A stretch of DNA of 64,000 bases from Agapetus fuscipes (Eukaryota > Arthropoda > Insecta > Trichoptera > Glossosomatidae), in assembly GCA_951799405.1 (NCBI GenBank), contig OX637337.1, forward strand, positions 19,776,347 to 19,840,346, in the 5' to 3' direction. The notes under the pieces are model-generated. The model searched no databases and was not told where the DNA came from. It saw only the letters and a list, made by a program, of their open reading frames with translations. Position 1 is the stretch's first letter. Each line of letters begins with the position of its first letter. The position numbers were made by a program, and so were the translations under genes. Below, one piece after another: positions 10,585 through 20,939 of the stretch.

Positions 10585-11470
10585 AGTTTGTTGTCAAGTT
10601 AAATTGTAATATATAATTTCCCCTTCTAATTTGAACTTCATTTTCTTATTGCTTGAAATTATTCTAACGGTCTGAGCCTGATCCGTTGCTTATTCCTTCT
10701 TGTTTCTTGCTAAGGGTTTGTTATTATACTGTGACTTACTTCTTCAGAGTTCTGCTACAATCTAATGGAATCTAAATTATTGCTTTGTAACAAAACGAGC
10801 TTATCTTAAAAACTTTCGTTCATATCATTCAGCGACGGTAACCATTTTCTTTTCAATTTTAACAACTGTATTTTTCTGTACACTAAAAATCTTGTAAATT
10901 TCAATGGCTTCTCTATATATTTGGGCGGCATATATGTTCTCACTGTTCCTTTTATCTATCTATAATTTTATATCTATGTGGCAAAGATATAGATAAATAA
11001 AGGATATATATATAAAGAAAGGGACTGAAGACACTGCTTTTTCCAGAAGCCATGACGCCCTTGAGATGGTCCTGGACCATGAAATGGCGCCACAGGAAAA
11101 AAATCATACATCAAGAAATTATTCAACAATACAAATATCGTTCGTTTCTACTAAAATTTAATCTAAAAATACTTGCATCACACATCAAGGAACTTAAAAG
11201 ACCATTTCTCAATTCAGCGATGAGATTCAACAAAACAAAATGGCAGATTGGTGTTTTAGCGATATGGGCGACGGTATCGATTGTGGATCGATACAAAGCT
11301 AATTAATTTGCCCCCAGGAGAGATCCCATAACAATGACTCCGCCCTCACAACGCTACAATGGCGCCGGAAACTTGCAGTCATTACTCACCGCATCGGGCT
11401 CCGGACGGGATTTATGCGAAATATCATTTTGAGTATGACGTCCAAAGCTACGCCAGTGCTGTGGCGCGAC
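10585..11470. other. Unclassified intronic sequence
   Basis: No gene is supported. An 84-codon frame at 11052-11306 has no recognisable family. Low-complexity TATATA stretches lie at about 10975-11020. Confidence 0.4.
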
Positions 11471-11482
11471 ACTTCCTGATCA

Positions 11483-11740
11483 TTTTGACAATTATGTTAA
11501 TTTTTAAAACTGAACAAATTTCAAAACTTACTTTAAAGTTCATCCTCAGTCGTCGTGCAGAGAGGATGTTCTCCTGAAGACGTCGGCTACGTCGCTGACG
11601 AAACGTCGAGAATGATGTTAGTTCTCTCTAAACGGTTCGTTAATATCCGATTTAAATTAAGTTTTGAAATTTGTTCAGTTTTAAAAATTAACATAATTGT
11701 CAAAATGTCAAACGACTGTAATTCTAACTTAAACCTAAGT
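11483..11740 (+). mobile_element. Complete palindromic HHR retroelement with 12-bp target duplication
   Basis: The 258-bp insertion is bounded by perfect direct repeats ACTTCCTGATCA (11471-11482, 11741-11752). Inverted arms of about 54 bp (11482-11535 against 11651-11706) enclose a hammerhead. A ~34-bp extension (11707-11740) follows the right arm. Palindromic arms, a hammerhead and a short extension match what is described for Penelope-like element pseudo-LTRs; no reverse transcriptase is present. Confidence 0.85.
11566..11616 (+). ncRNA. Hammerhead ribozyme motif (best in window)
   Basis: Stem I GTTCTC (11568-11573); core CTGAAGA (11574-11580); one extra C; stem II GTCGGC/GCTGAC (11582-11587, 11594-11599, one G-T wobble); GAAA (11600-11603); palindromic stem III ACGT (11603-11606); H17 = C (11607); stem I GAGAAT (11608-11613). 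All conserved core bases C3, U4, G5, A6, G8, A9, G12, A13, A14 are present. Confidence 0.85.
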
Positions 11741-11752
11741 ACTTCCTGATCA

Positions 11753-12629
11753 GTTGTTCTTTGAAAATTCATAAGTCAGTTCACAATTGATTATTGGTTA
11801 CAGCCTTACAAATTGGTATTTTTTTTGTTTTTTATTATTTTAATTTACCATTAAGTATGAGTGAGAAACATGATTGTATGTAGCTACTCTAAGGTGTAGA
11901 AGTACTGGTTTCGTAGAATACAAATAAAAATATTAAACACTGAATTAAAAATTCTAATTAAACACTGTTTTATTTTCACACTTTTAATAGTTGTATTTTA
12001 ATTAATACTTATGTACTAACGTTTTTGATCTGTAGAACATCTCTCATCCGAATGTTAAGAAAAAACAAAAAAAATATGAACACCCTCTAGCAATAAAAAA
12101 TGATCAATTGAAGGGTAATACGGTTTTCAATAAAGAAAGCGACAATTTTGTATGTTTTTTTCATGTAGCCAAGATAACTGTTTTTGTTTTTGTTTTTTAC
12201 GCTTTAAAAAACATTACTTTTTGCATTTAGTATGTATAACAGTAATATGCAGAAACGTTTCTTTACTCTTTTTTATGTAGTTTTGACCATTTGATTTTGC
12301 AAGTCAACAGTTCATGGATATGAAAAGTTTCACACCTTTTATTGATCAATCAACAATTATATTATATTCTGTTGTCTGTTTCATAGGTCATTAATATCAA
12401 AGAAAAAACAATTTTCAACAGCGAAACTAACAACTCCTATTGAATCGGATACTCATTTAAAGGTCTATTTTTCCCCTTTTTTTTGGTTTTTCTGTGCGCC
12501 TCTGCTCTTGGGGTTGGAAAGTGAAATCAACACTAAACCACGGGGGTTCATGTTGACCTATTAAAGCTTAATGTATATCAGTGATGAATGAATGTGCGGC
12601 TTCTGGCTGAGTTATTATGTGAGGAGAAC
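11753..12629. other. Unclassified intronic sequence
   Basis: Apart from the decayed ribozyme element at 11935-12060, nothing is recognised here. Confidence 0.4.
11935..12060 (-). ncRNA. Decayed HHR element with broken hammerhead
   Basis: The minus strand reads CGGATGA in place of CTGATGA and AAAA in place of GAAA. It still has AACGTTAGTAC after the core and the GTTTTATTTTCACAC arm. Two core substitutions predict loss of cleavage. It is related to the copy at 21837. Confidence 0.55.
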
Positions 12630-13090
12630 AGGTCAGGACAGAACTACCGGCTATCTGTGATTGCCACCAGCTATTGTCCCATATTTTGAAACGGCACAGG
12701 AACTCAGAAAATATATTTTACCTTACCTTGTTTTGGTGTTGTAGACAACTTTGGCATCTCAAATATATATTACTTTGATAAGATAAGTAGTTATAAGATT
12801 TATCATTTAGCAAAGAGTTATCATGCCAAGTGAATAGTCCAGGACAGAGCTACCGGCTATCTGTGATTACCACCAGCTATTTTCCAATACTCTGAAATTG
12901 CACAGGAAACCAGAGGAAATTTTTTGCCGTACCTCATTCAAGAGTTTTAGACAACTTCGGCGTCTCAAATCTATTTCTTTCTTAGGTTGTTATAAGTCTT
13001 GTAATAAAGCATCTATTGTTGGAGTTATCATATTAAGTGAATATTCCTGAACAGAACTACCGGTATAATTATGTGATTGCCACCTTCCTA
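12630..13090. repeat. 206-bp tandem repeat, about 2.2 copies
   Basis: The block beginning ACAGAACTACCGG (12638) recurs at 12844 and 13051, i.e. spacings of 206 and 207 bp. The repeats are diverged but colinear. The third copy stops after about 40 bp. Confidence 0.85.
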
Positions 13091-13555
13091 GGACAAAAGT
13101 CCTATCGAGGAAAACGATCGATAAATAATATTTTACTTGAACACCTAATTCATGGCGTGTAATAAAAAAAAACTTGAACCATTATATTTGAAGAAAAAGC
13201 CAGAAAATACTCAAAGATATCTGTACTTACCACCTATTGCCCCATAAGCTGGTACCTTATAGAAAACCAAGGAGAATTTTTAACTACACGTAATTGTGAC
13301 GAACAAAATTCCGTTTATTTATAATGACAATTTAGTTCGATAGATAACTCGATTGATAGAATGCTTGCATGCCATGTCAATGCTAGGCTTTGAGTATGTC
13401 AGAAAAGATTTCCCCTTTCAGTGTGTATTTTAGCCCATAATAAAATACCGACTAGGCTTTTTTCTTCGTTGATTAATAAACTGATATAAAAATGTCATTC
13501 ATTCTGTACAAATTTGATTAATTTTTGGCAGTTCCCAGTGTCATTGTGAGTAGTA
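13091..13555. other. Unclassified intronic sequence
   Basis: No ORF, RNA or recognised repeat was seen. Confidence 0.4.
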
Positions 13556-13980
13556 GTAAATAATAATATTAGGATGATTTATTTGGTGAGCGCTATTTTT
13601 GTGTGTATCACACCTCAAGAGCCCTCTGCGAGCTTGTTCGTCGCTGTAAAAAGTGCCAATTCTCAAGCAAGACCCAGTTGTTGTAAGGTTGGATGGACCT
13701 TTCGGTGACCGGTCTTTGGTAAAGGTTTATGAATTTTTCAACTCAGCGAAGAGCACATTCGAAATATAAATGGTATATTTTTGTGCTCCGCCGGGATCCG
13801 AATCCACAACCTTCCATTTACGAGTCCGAAGTGTTGCCACTGGACTACGCACCGGTCCAAGATGCCAACGACACGCGGTGTACCTGAGCGTTAACCCATC
13901 CAAGTACTATCCGCGCCCAATGTTGCTTAACTTCGGTGATCTATGGGAACCGGTGCTTTCAAGATGGTAACGTCGTTGAC
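13556..13980 (-). mobile_element. SINE-A, full copy with 5S-rRNA-like head and tRNA-like body
   Basis: Read on the minus strand, the first ~120 bp (13980 down to about 13860) follow 5S rRNA: GTCAACGACG, GATCACCGAAGTTAAGCAAC, GGGCGCGGATAGTACTTGGA, ACCGCGTG. A tRNA-like segment follows (GTAGTCCAGTGGCAACAC as A box, GGATTCGGATCCC as B box, about 13855-13780). The body then carries GACCGGTCAC and ends ATCATCCTAATATTATTATT (ATT)n. It is transcribed by Pol III in principle. It has no coding capacity; the 13770-13970 ORF is a by-product of the SINE. Confidence 0.85.
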
Positions 13981-14048
13981 TAAATAATGTGGTGGGAGTT
14001 GCAAGGTTTATTTTCTAAGAGGTTTTCTTTATTTTGTACATACACATC

Positions 14049-14258
14049 TAATCTAATCTAATCTAATCTAATCTAAGCTGCAAGGATATATACCATTTAA
14101 GATTTACATCAAATGCATTCCCACAAGCAGACATGTATAACTTCGCGCTAACACATGCCGCATGTGGACCTACATTATAAGAACCCATCTCAAATGAACA
14201 TAAGCCTTGCAACTCTTGCCGTCCTTCCCTGAGACAGGGGTGACATTGTCAAAAGATG
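14049..14258 (-). repeat. TTAGA element copy
   Basis: Minus-strand copy with a perfect (AATCT)4-5 pentamer tail at 14049-14072. It is truncated at its 5' side in the GTCACCCC core, where an inverted fragment begins. Confidence 0.85.
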
Positions 14259-14360
14259 ATGCATGTATAAGCGCAAACTTACATGTGCCTGCTTGTGGCC
14301 GTGAATTAAATCAAAGAAAATGTGAATCTATCTTTGCAACTTAGATTTTATATAAGATGT
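14259..14360 (+). repeat. TTAGA element fragment, head-to-head with its neighbour
   Basis: A 3' half only (GTATAAGCGCAAACTTACATG ... CTTTGCAACTTAGATT). It abuts the previous minus-strand copy at their truncated 5' sides. Confidence 0.75.
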
Positions 14361-14790
14361 GTTTAAATCGATAGGTACGGTAAGATCTTCTACAGGCCTA
14401 AGAATAAATGTGGGCAAATCATGCTAACTTTCCCTCCTACACTAAAAAACCTAATAGAATAAAAAAATAATAGCAATTCATATTGCTAGAAGATTGCAGT
14501 AATAAGCAATTGTTGGAAAAATGCTAATAAAATTTATTGCGAAATACTAAGGCCTCATTAGCAAAAACATTAGTTGTTCAAATCAATTTTCCCGGAAAGC
14601 ACCCCTGATACAATTATTTCACACAATAAAGGCCCTAATCGTATTAATTTCCATTGTTTTGTTATTCTCTTAGTTGTTTTACATTTTATCTATTAATTAT
14701 AACAGTGGTGGTAGACCCAAACACAAAAAACAAACAAAAGTGTAAAGGCCCGTGACTCCTCAGCTTGCAACCTGAATATTTCAAATTAAA

Positions 14791-14942
14791 TAGGGAATGT
14801 CGGCAAGAGTTGCAGGGTTTATGTTCATTTGAGGTTTTGATTTTATTTGTAAGTACGCAATCAGCATTTGTAAGCGCGAACTACACATGTTTGTTTGTGG
14901 GCATACATCTGAGAGCTTTGAATGAATATATCCTTGCAACTT
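14791..14942 (+). repeat. TTAGA element fragment
   Basis: 5'-truncated plus-strand copy, starting GGGAATGTCGGCAAGAG, of the TCTGAGAGCTTTGAATG subfamily. Its tail merges directly into the tail of the next, inverted copy. Confidence 0.8.
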
Positions 14943-15085
14943 ATCTAATCTAATCTAATCTACGCTGCAAAGATATACATCATTTAAGATTTATATTAAA
15001 TGCATTCCCACAAGCAGATATGTATAATTTCGCGCTAACACATGCCGCTTGTGGACCTACAATATAAATTAGTACTTAGATTATA
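14943..15085 (-). repeat. TTAGA element fragment, tail-to-tail with its neighbour
   Basis: Minus-strand copy with an (AATCT)n tail at 14943-14961. It is cut off after GTCCACAAGC/ATATTGTAG and belongs to a different subfamily from the copy it joins. Confidence 0.8.
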
Positions 15086-15139
15086 GATAGAAACCATGTT
15101 CTCTGGCCTTAACCGGTGAACAGATTTAAATTTTATTGA

Positions 15140-15280
15140 TTGTAGAGGCATTAACTTTGTAATAGTTCATCTTAAAAGATAAAAAGTAAAAAAAAACTTT
15201 GTTTACGATTACTTTGAGTATATTTTAATTCCACAACCGGTTTCGCAATCATCCGTTCGCATCATCAGGTGGTTAATTTA
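15140..15280 (-). mobile_element. One-armed HHR element
   Basis: A family extension-like block (GGCATTAACTTTGTAATAG, 15147) is followed by a single arm and a hammerhead on the minus strand. No second arm is evident. Confidence 0.6.
15228..15276 (-). ncRNA. Hammerhead ribozyme motif
   Basis: Minus strand: stem I CCAC (15272-15269), CTGATGA (15268-15262), an extra T, stem II GCGA/TTGC, GAAA (15244-15241), palindromic stem III ACCGGT, H17 = T, stem I GTGG. The core is intact. It shares the ACCGGT stem III with the copy at 61652. Confidence 0.75.
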
Positions 15281-15399
15281 ATACTAAATGGCTTAGAAAT
15301 GAAATCAACTGAAGAAAGATTTTAATATTACATTCAGGAAACGTGTACACTTTTGAATGAAATGAAGATACGTCGTTTCACATCTTTATTTTTTACCAT

Positions 15400-16286
15400 A
15401 CAGCAACAGCAACGCGTGGAGTACAACTAGCAATGAATATAATGACCGATCGCTATTTCAGTTGGTGGAACGCTTGCGTTTGAAGACAGAGAGCTAGGCT
15501 TTTATCTCTACGAAGGACATAAAAAAACACATCTTATATTGGTGCTTATTTCAAACGCAAAAAAATATCGAACTGGAAAGAAAGATTTAGTAAGGCTTCG
15601 TAAGAAATGAAAACAACCCGAAAAAGAATCTTACGCATTGTTAACCGAAATAATATTCACTTAATTTTCAATTCAGGGAAATGGGAAAATCTTATTTTCA
15701 TACCATGGTAGAACATCCCACAAAATAAAAATTTATTTTTTCTAAAACACAAAATGTCTTCATAAAATAAATCCACCCCAATTTTTCTGCGCGAAACCAA
15801 ACACAATCCCGATTCAATAAACAGTTTAAATAACTGAAAATTGTTATCGACCCCTAAAGTTTTATCCCTGTGTATATTTTACCAAACCTCACACACGAGG
15901 GATGAATTAAATTTGACTGGGCTTAGGGTAGCTATTTATATTTGCGCACATTGATACTTCGGTATTCGAAAATTATTCCATCATGATGGACGGACGAGCT
16001 TCGAAACCATATCTGTATGAAATAAAATTGTATGATGTATGCGTTTTTTAACTTCATCATTCATCTCCTTTTATGACTGAACAATCACTGCAATTTCTGA
16101 AATAAATTTCTAACATAATTAAATACTCAATGAAACAACGTTTCAGTGCATTTAATTTTTTTATTAAAAGACTTTGTAATAATGGCATTCGAATTACTTT
16201 AAAAAAATTACGTTACCTTTCATATAATGGTTTCTTACACATTTGACGTCTTTTAGCTGTAATTTTATAAATCATATCCTATAAAC
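15400..16286. other. Unclassified intronic sequence
   Basis: No gene, RNA or recognised repeat was seen. Confidence 0.4.
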
Positions 16287-16580
16287 CAGAAGTGCCCATA
16301 TGGTCGATTGCAATCGACTGGTCGATCGCGGGAGGTTTTGAGGTCGATCGCCGAGGATAGCTAAAATTTCAGTGATCGACCATAAAACTGATTTGACATT
16401 TTGCTGTGTAGCTTAGTTGCACTCAATGTAATTTTACTTATGCTACTTTTTTTCTTAATAAATATTTATACATTATGAATTATGAGCTATATTTGTTGGG
16501 CTAAACAGTTAAAATGTCGATCTCCTATTCATAAATTTTTGCTAAGTCGATCTCCTCAAAAAAAAGTATGGGCACCCCTG
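16287..16580. mobile_element. hAT-like non-autonomous DNA transposon
   Basis: The termini are CAGAAGTGCCCATA (left) and TATGGGCACCCCTG (right, inverted), a hAT-style end. They are flanked by 8-bp near-identical target copies CTATAAAC (16279-16286) and CTTTAAAC (16581-16588). The 294-bp interior repeats GTCGATC motifs near both ends, plausible subterminal transposase sites, and carries no ORF. Confidence 0.8.
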
Positions 16581-17169
16581 CTTTAAACCATAAACTGATA
16601 AAACTATCTTAAAATTTTATTACGTAGAACAAAAAAGAGTCCTACTTCAATAACTGAGTAGCATATTCTACTAGATTTCTGATCCGGCACCGGACCGGAT
16701 CATATAAAAAGCGACTTAGTCAAAACCTTGCTTGACGTGACGATTTTTTGAGCGTAACTATCTTTATTATTAATGACGAATATTGAATGCAACTTTTATT
16801 TGAATATTGAGTACAATGTACATTTATTTTATATGCAGGTATACAACGGATATTATGAGTATGTATGGAAAGGTCTAAAGTGGACCGTATACGAATGCGA
16901 TATCCGCCCTTAAGGCTGTACCCGTGTACGTACATTGCGATGATCAAAGGGTCGTGAAAAATGATATTTGTTTTTGAGTACGGGGATAAAACAGGAAATT
17001 TAGCGTACAGAGAAGGGTTGGCTTCATAATAAAGGAGCCTGTACATATTTTAAACAAGTAATTGGCAAAATTAGAATATCTGTTTTAGTATTTGATATTT
17101 AAGCTCACATATTATGTATAGTCTAGTATGTAAACTTAGATTGAACTATCTGAAATAAATAAAAATAAA

Positions 17170-17420
17170 ATCTACCCTTAATCTAAGTTACAGAGATAAA
17201 GTTAAAAATAATAAAATTAAATGAATGCTCACAGACACGTGTAATTTAAATACAAGATTAAATTAAAAATAATAAAATTACATTAATGCACACAAATAGA
17301 CACGTGTAAGTTCGCGCCTACACACGCTGCATGTCGTCTAACAAAATATTAATAAAACAAATTTCTAAAGAAACATAAACCCTGTTCAACTCTCGCCGCT
17401 CTTTCCTAATGCAGGGGTGA
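17170..17420 (-). repeat. Diverged TTAGA element copy
   Basis: Minus-strand copy with two versions of the AGACACGTGTAA block (about 17225 and 17300) caused by an internal duplication, then the CTCGCCGCTCTTTCC core. Confidence 0.65.
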
Positions 17421-17454
17421 TATTGACAGAGTTAAGCACTCTCGCGTTCAGGCT

Positions 17455-17570
17455 ACGGTTCAATCTCCACAAAGAGTTTAAGAAATGAATTTCCGTTTGG
17501 GGTGTTTACACCCAAAATAGTGGTACCGGCAAGGTTTACTGAACCTTAATAAGAAATGAGGACATGCCAT
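17455..17570 (+). repeat. SINE-B fragment
   Basis: Retains GGTTCAATCTCC (B-box position), AAGAAATGAATTTCCGTTTG, ACCGGCAAGGTTTACTGA and AAGAAATGAGGAC of the SINE-B body. The rest is missing. Confidence 0.65.
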
Positions 17571-17974
17571 TTATTGATCAGGAAAGCCCCTACTTTAAGT
17601 AAAGTATTTTGCGTATGGATGGTCTCATTGACAACGAGAAAAAAAGTTCCACTCACCATATGCAATCGATTCTTACAAAACAAATAATAACTGCCCATTT
17701 ATTATCATTTTATAATATTTTATTATTATTATCGATAATATTTCACCTTTAGTTGCCAACTAATATGGCAAAATGTTATCACCTACTTTTGCTTATCAAA
17801 TCTGCGTGTTTAGTATTTTTTTTTTATTGAACAAAAACAATAATTTAATTACAAAATTTCTTATCGTGAAACGATAAACCATAATAAATATTATGTAGGT
17901 AGGTGTGTACTCTGCTCTTATCAATAATTATTGAGAAAATGATTTGTACTATAAAATTTGCGATAGTCATCACA

Positions 17975-17991
17975 GCCTCCGTGGCGCAATT

Positions 17992-18031
<40 letters not shown>

Positions 18032-18048
18032 GAGTCCACCCGGGGGCG
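17975..18048 (+). tRNA. tRNA-Asn (anticodon GTT)
   Basis: The 74-nt cloverleaf is complete. Acceptor GCCTCCG pairs with CGGGGGC (one T-G wobble), with G as discriminator base. The D arm contains GGCGCAATTGGTTAGCGC. Anticodon stem TTCGG/CCGAA holds loop CTGTTAA with anticodon GTT at 18009-18011. T arm GGTGG-TTCGAGT-CCACC. The A box (TGGCGCAATTGG) and B box (GGTTCGAGTCC) are intact and an 8-T Pol III terminator follows. It sits inside a CadN intron on the same strand and has its own internal promoter. A 60-codon minus-strand ORF across it is spurious. Confidence 0.97.
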
Positions 18049-18049
18049 A

Positions 18050-18057
18050 TTTTTTTT
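18050..18057 (+). terminator. Pol III terminator of tRNA-Asn
   Basis: A run of eight T residues starts two bases after the mature 3' end of the tRNA. Confidence 0.9.
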
Positions 18058-18447
18058 CAAATATTTTTTTCAAATAAGTTTTCAGATTTGCGTTAAAATT
18101 CAACCGTCGGAATTTTTTTGTACATTGTACAACGACTATTATTCCGGAACAAAACTAATACTGTATTTATTTAAAGTTTGATGGTCTTATTCATTAGATT
18201 GGTTGAACCCAAAACCAGAGTTAAATCAGCTTATTAATATAGGAAAACTGACTTTATCTGGTTTAAAAATTAAAACATTTTTATGAATTAGGGGGTGAAT
18301 GTTTATCCTCAAGTTTAAAAATTTAGGTAATTTTAATTTGTAAATTCAACAAACCCACAGTTTGTAAATGTTTATATTCATATTATCTGGCTTTTTAGTG
18401 TTTTAAATGAGGCTTATTTAAAATTACCAAAATTTATTTTTACTACA

Positions 18448-18540
18448 AGTTTAGTATGAAGCTGACCTTTTATACTGTAAAATATTCACCTTCTGTTACC
18501 GATGCTATCTATTACTTTACCTATGCAATTTAGATTATGG
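18448..18540 (+). repeat. Internally deleted TTAGA element
   Basis: Has the 5' part (TTTAGTATGAAGCTGACC, ACTGTAAAATATTCACC) joined almost directly to a short 3' end (TGCAATTTAGATTATGG), with the core and most of the 3' half missing. Confidence 0.6.
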
Positions 18541-18724
18541 TAATAATTTATTTAAAATGTTACTAGCTGAAACCTAGATATTCATACTTTTATTTAAACG
18601 GTTTTAGCTTATTTCAGCCATCTCTGCCATTACTACAGAAAATCCGCTGAACAATATTTATGTCTGAATACATCTAATTTTCACTACACCTTTGAAAGAA
18701 CCGTTCTCCAAGTACAAAAACATC

Positions 18725-18865
18725 ATTTTAAACTCAACCATTACGTCTATGAAAAATGCATGGAAAGTAAGACACTCACTAGTAGACGTTTTTTCAGTTT
18801 CTATACGTTTCCTGTAAAACGCTATGGTCGAGTTACAACATAAAATTTTACACTTGGGTTATGGT
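18725..18865. repeat. Hairpin (HP) element copy
   Basis: Imperfect palindrome: AAACTCAACCATTACGTCTAT... pairs with ...AAACGCTATGGTCGAGTT around a centre ACTCACTAGTAGACG, followed by TTTTACACTTGGGTTA. Confidence 0.7.
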
Positions 18866-19166
18866 TCTCAATTTTGCATACGCGTTCGTTTCTCAACTCA
18901 TTTCTAAAGTGAGAATGGCGCTAAGGTGAAATTCCCTTTTCCCAACCATCAATTTTCTCAGTGAAAATCCATGCATAATATTACCGCTTCGAGAGGTAAT
19001 ATCATTATTGCTTTACGTCCCTTTTTATACTGTACAAAATAAACGAGAAAGAGATATAATAAAATTTGATCTGTGTCGATACACCCCTTGAATATACACT
19101 TGCTTTTCAATTGACTCAAACTGAAGGAAAAACGATAAGTCAAAAAATATCATACAAAATAATAAT

Positions 19167-19302
19167 AGATTTTGTAGGGTTTATGTATTCACACAGTGAA
19201 ATTCATTTTATTTAAAATCAAATTATTTTTTATTAAACGTTGTTATATTAAATATTATTGTGAAAATAAAACAACGTTTAATAAAAAATAATTTGATTTT
19301 AA
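19167..19302. mobile_element. Palindromic HHR-family retroelement, ribozyme lost
   Basis: Flanked by a perfect 13-bp duplication ACAAAATAATAAT (19154-19166, 19303-19315). The extension AGATTTTGTAGGGTTT...CACACAGTGAAA precedes inverted arms (ATCAAATTATTTTTTATT...). Same family as 43462-43680, but the centre retains only a short AT loop. Confidence 0.8.
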
Positions 19303-19315
19303 ACAAAATAATAAT

Positions 19316-19890
19316 ATTTATAATTTATAAAGTATCTAACAGGGTTATACACAATACATTTAATCCATAGGTGATCCATGGATCATCGTTTTTTATATAG
19401 AGAATTCACGTTAGGTGGAGGTTGAGCTATGAATTTTCTGGATGGGAATAACACCGTAAGTATACATAAGTACCTCCGTTGAAAATCCTTAATTACTCAC
19501 AGATACATGTCTCATTTAAACGCGAATAAATTACGAAGGAATATTAAAGTCATAAACATTGAATTTTCAATTTCAACACCTTTGAATCCCTTAATGCTCC
19601 ATCTAAATTCCAGATTGTTCCTACATTACGGATCTCCTTGCATGCATATGGAGTGCAATTGCAGCCACACAGCTTAACATAGACCAGCGGCGATCAAACG
19701 TGTAAACATGATAGTCCGGGTGGTAGCAGGGCCCGTGTTAACACAAACCCAAGTTACGAGTGTATTGTGTGTACTTTACACATTGTCTATTCCAGTCAAA
19801 CGTTGGTAACGCAAATACTTGATGGGAGGTTCTCCATATTAAACAAGGTCTGTTTATGTTGAACCCTGATATGTATTTAATAAAAGATGT
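19316..19890. other. Unclassified intronic sequence
   Basis: A moderately GC-rich stretch at 19650-19760 (tRNA-unlike) is unassigned. No gene is supported. Confidence 0.4.
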
Positions 19891-19894
19891 CATG

Positions 19895-20375
19895 TGCCTC
19901 TTCTGTTTTAATTGTTCTACAGACTAACAGTAACAGCACTAAGATAATGCTTGCCAGGAATCTTGCCCACTTTACTTTTCTTTGTGCTGCTGAAACATCG
20001 TCAGTAAAAGCAGCAGAAAGAAGAAAAATTGACGCATTCGAAAAGCGGTACACGAAGCGCATGCTCCAAATCTAATGGACAGCTAGACATACCAACTTGT
20101 CAGTTCTCTGGGAGCTACGCTTGGATAGCTTGACTCTAAGCATGTGGACAGCGGATACGTCAGTTCTTCGGACACATTATCTGTGATAATGAGGATAGCC
20201 TGAAACGACTGGTTGTAATCGGTAGCTTGGAGGGGAATAGAGTAAGACAAGATCTCCCACGTGATGAGTTGATCAAGAGGAAACAACAGAAGACACCTTG
20301 GTGGCTGAAGCGCTGCGAGAGTGAGCTGGAGAAGCATGATTGCTTCCACAATGGTAACAGCTCTCAGTTATGAGA
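19895..20375 (+). pseudogene. RTE-like reverse-transcriptase C-terminus, frameshifted
   Basis: The pieces RRKIDAFEKRYTKRMLQI, then TARHTN-like residues and a TPWWLKRCESELEKHDCF segment follow the order of the RTE C-terminal region (IDAFExxxxRRMLxI ... W). Stops and frameshifts separate them, so it is dead. No catalytic region is present. Confidence 0.65.
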
Positions 20376-20935
20376 TGAAATAATCGAATAACATAATATT
20401 CAGCTTGTTTCAATTAATTTATCATTTATGAACATGCAGAAAGACGTTAAGATAAATTAGAAAGATTTCATGTACCTATTACTTATTCTATCGTTGCTTT
20501 TTAATAGAATATGCTAAGTAATATAATTACAGCATGCAGCGCGGAGCCTTCGGTTGCACCGGAGCTTTCCTAAGCTCCACGATATTATAAAAGCTCGGCT
20601 AGTAATTATGAGTCATTAACTTCCATTAGGAATTCTTGGTTCCACAGCGTAGATGGGATATGGTCTACGATTCGCCTAGCGCCAGAGCAATAATTAAGAA
20701 TAAATTTATGGTGAAAAAATATTTAATGATTAATTGTGCAGCGTAGCTAAGGGTTTTAAATTGGTTGGTGTAAATTTAATTTAAAAGACTTTTTGCATAA
20801 AAGTACCTACGTATTCATACAAACATTAAGGCAAAAATTGTAAGTTATAAAGATACTTTTTGTATCAACTAAAGTTTTATAAATTTTGATTATTTTTTTT
20901 AGTAATTGGTTATAATATAAATAATAATCATTTAT
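20376..20935. other. Unclassified intronic sequence
   Basis: A short GC-rich block at 20535-20600 contains GGAGC/GCTCC inverted repeats (GGAGCTTTCCTAAGCTCC). Function unknown. Confidence 0.4.
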
Positions 20936-20939
20936 CACT

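Noticed and set aside
13770..13970. 66-codon ORF and its look-alikes at 28236-28472 and 61801-62086
   Set aside because: They are translations of SINE-A tRNA/5S-derived sequence; repetition reflects the SINE, not a protein family.
17921..18103. 60-codon minus-strand ORF with a PPGGLEPPTFRLTAERANQLRHGG-like stretch
   Set aside because: It is the antisense translation of the tRNA-Asn gene, a known annotation artefact, not a protein.
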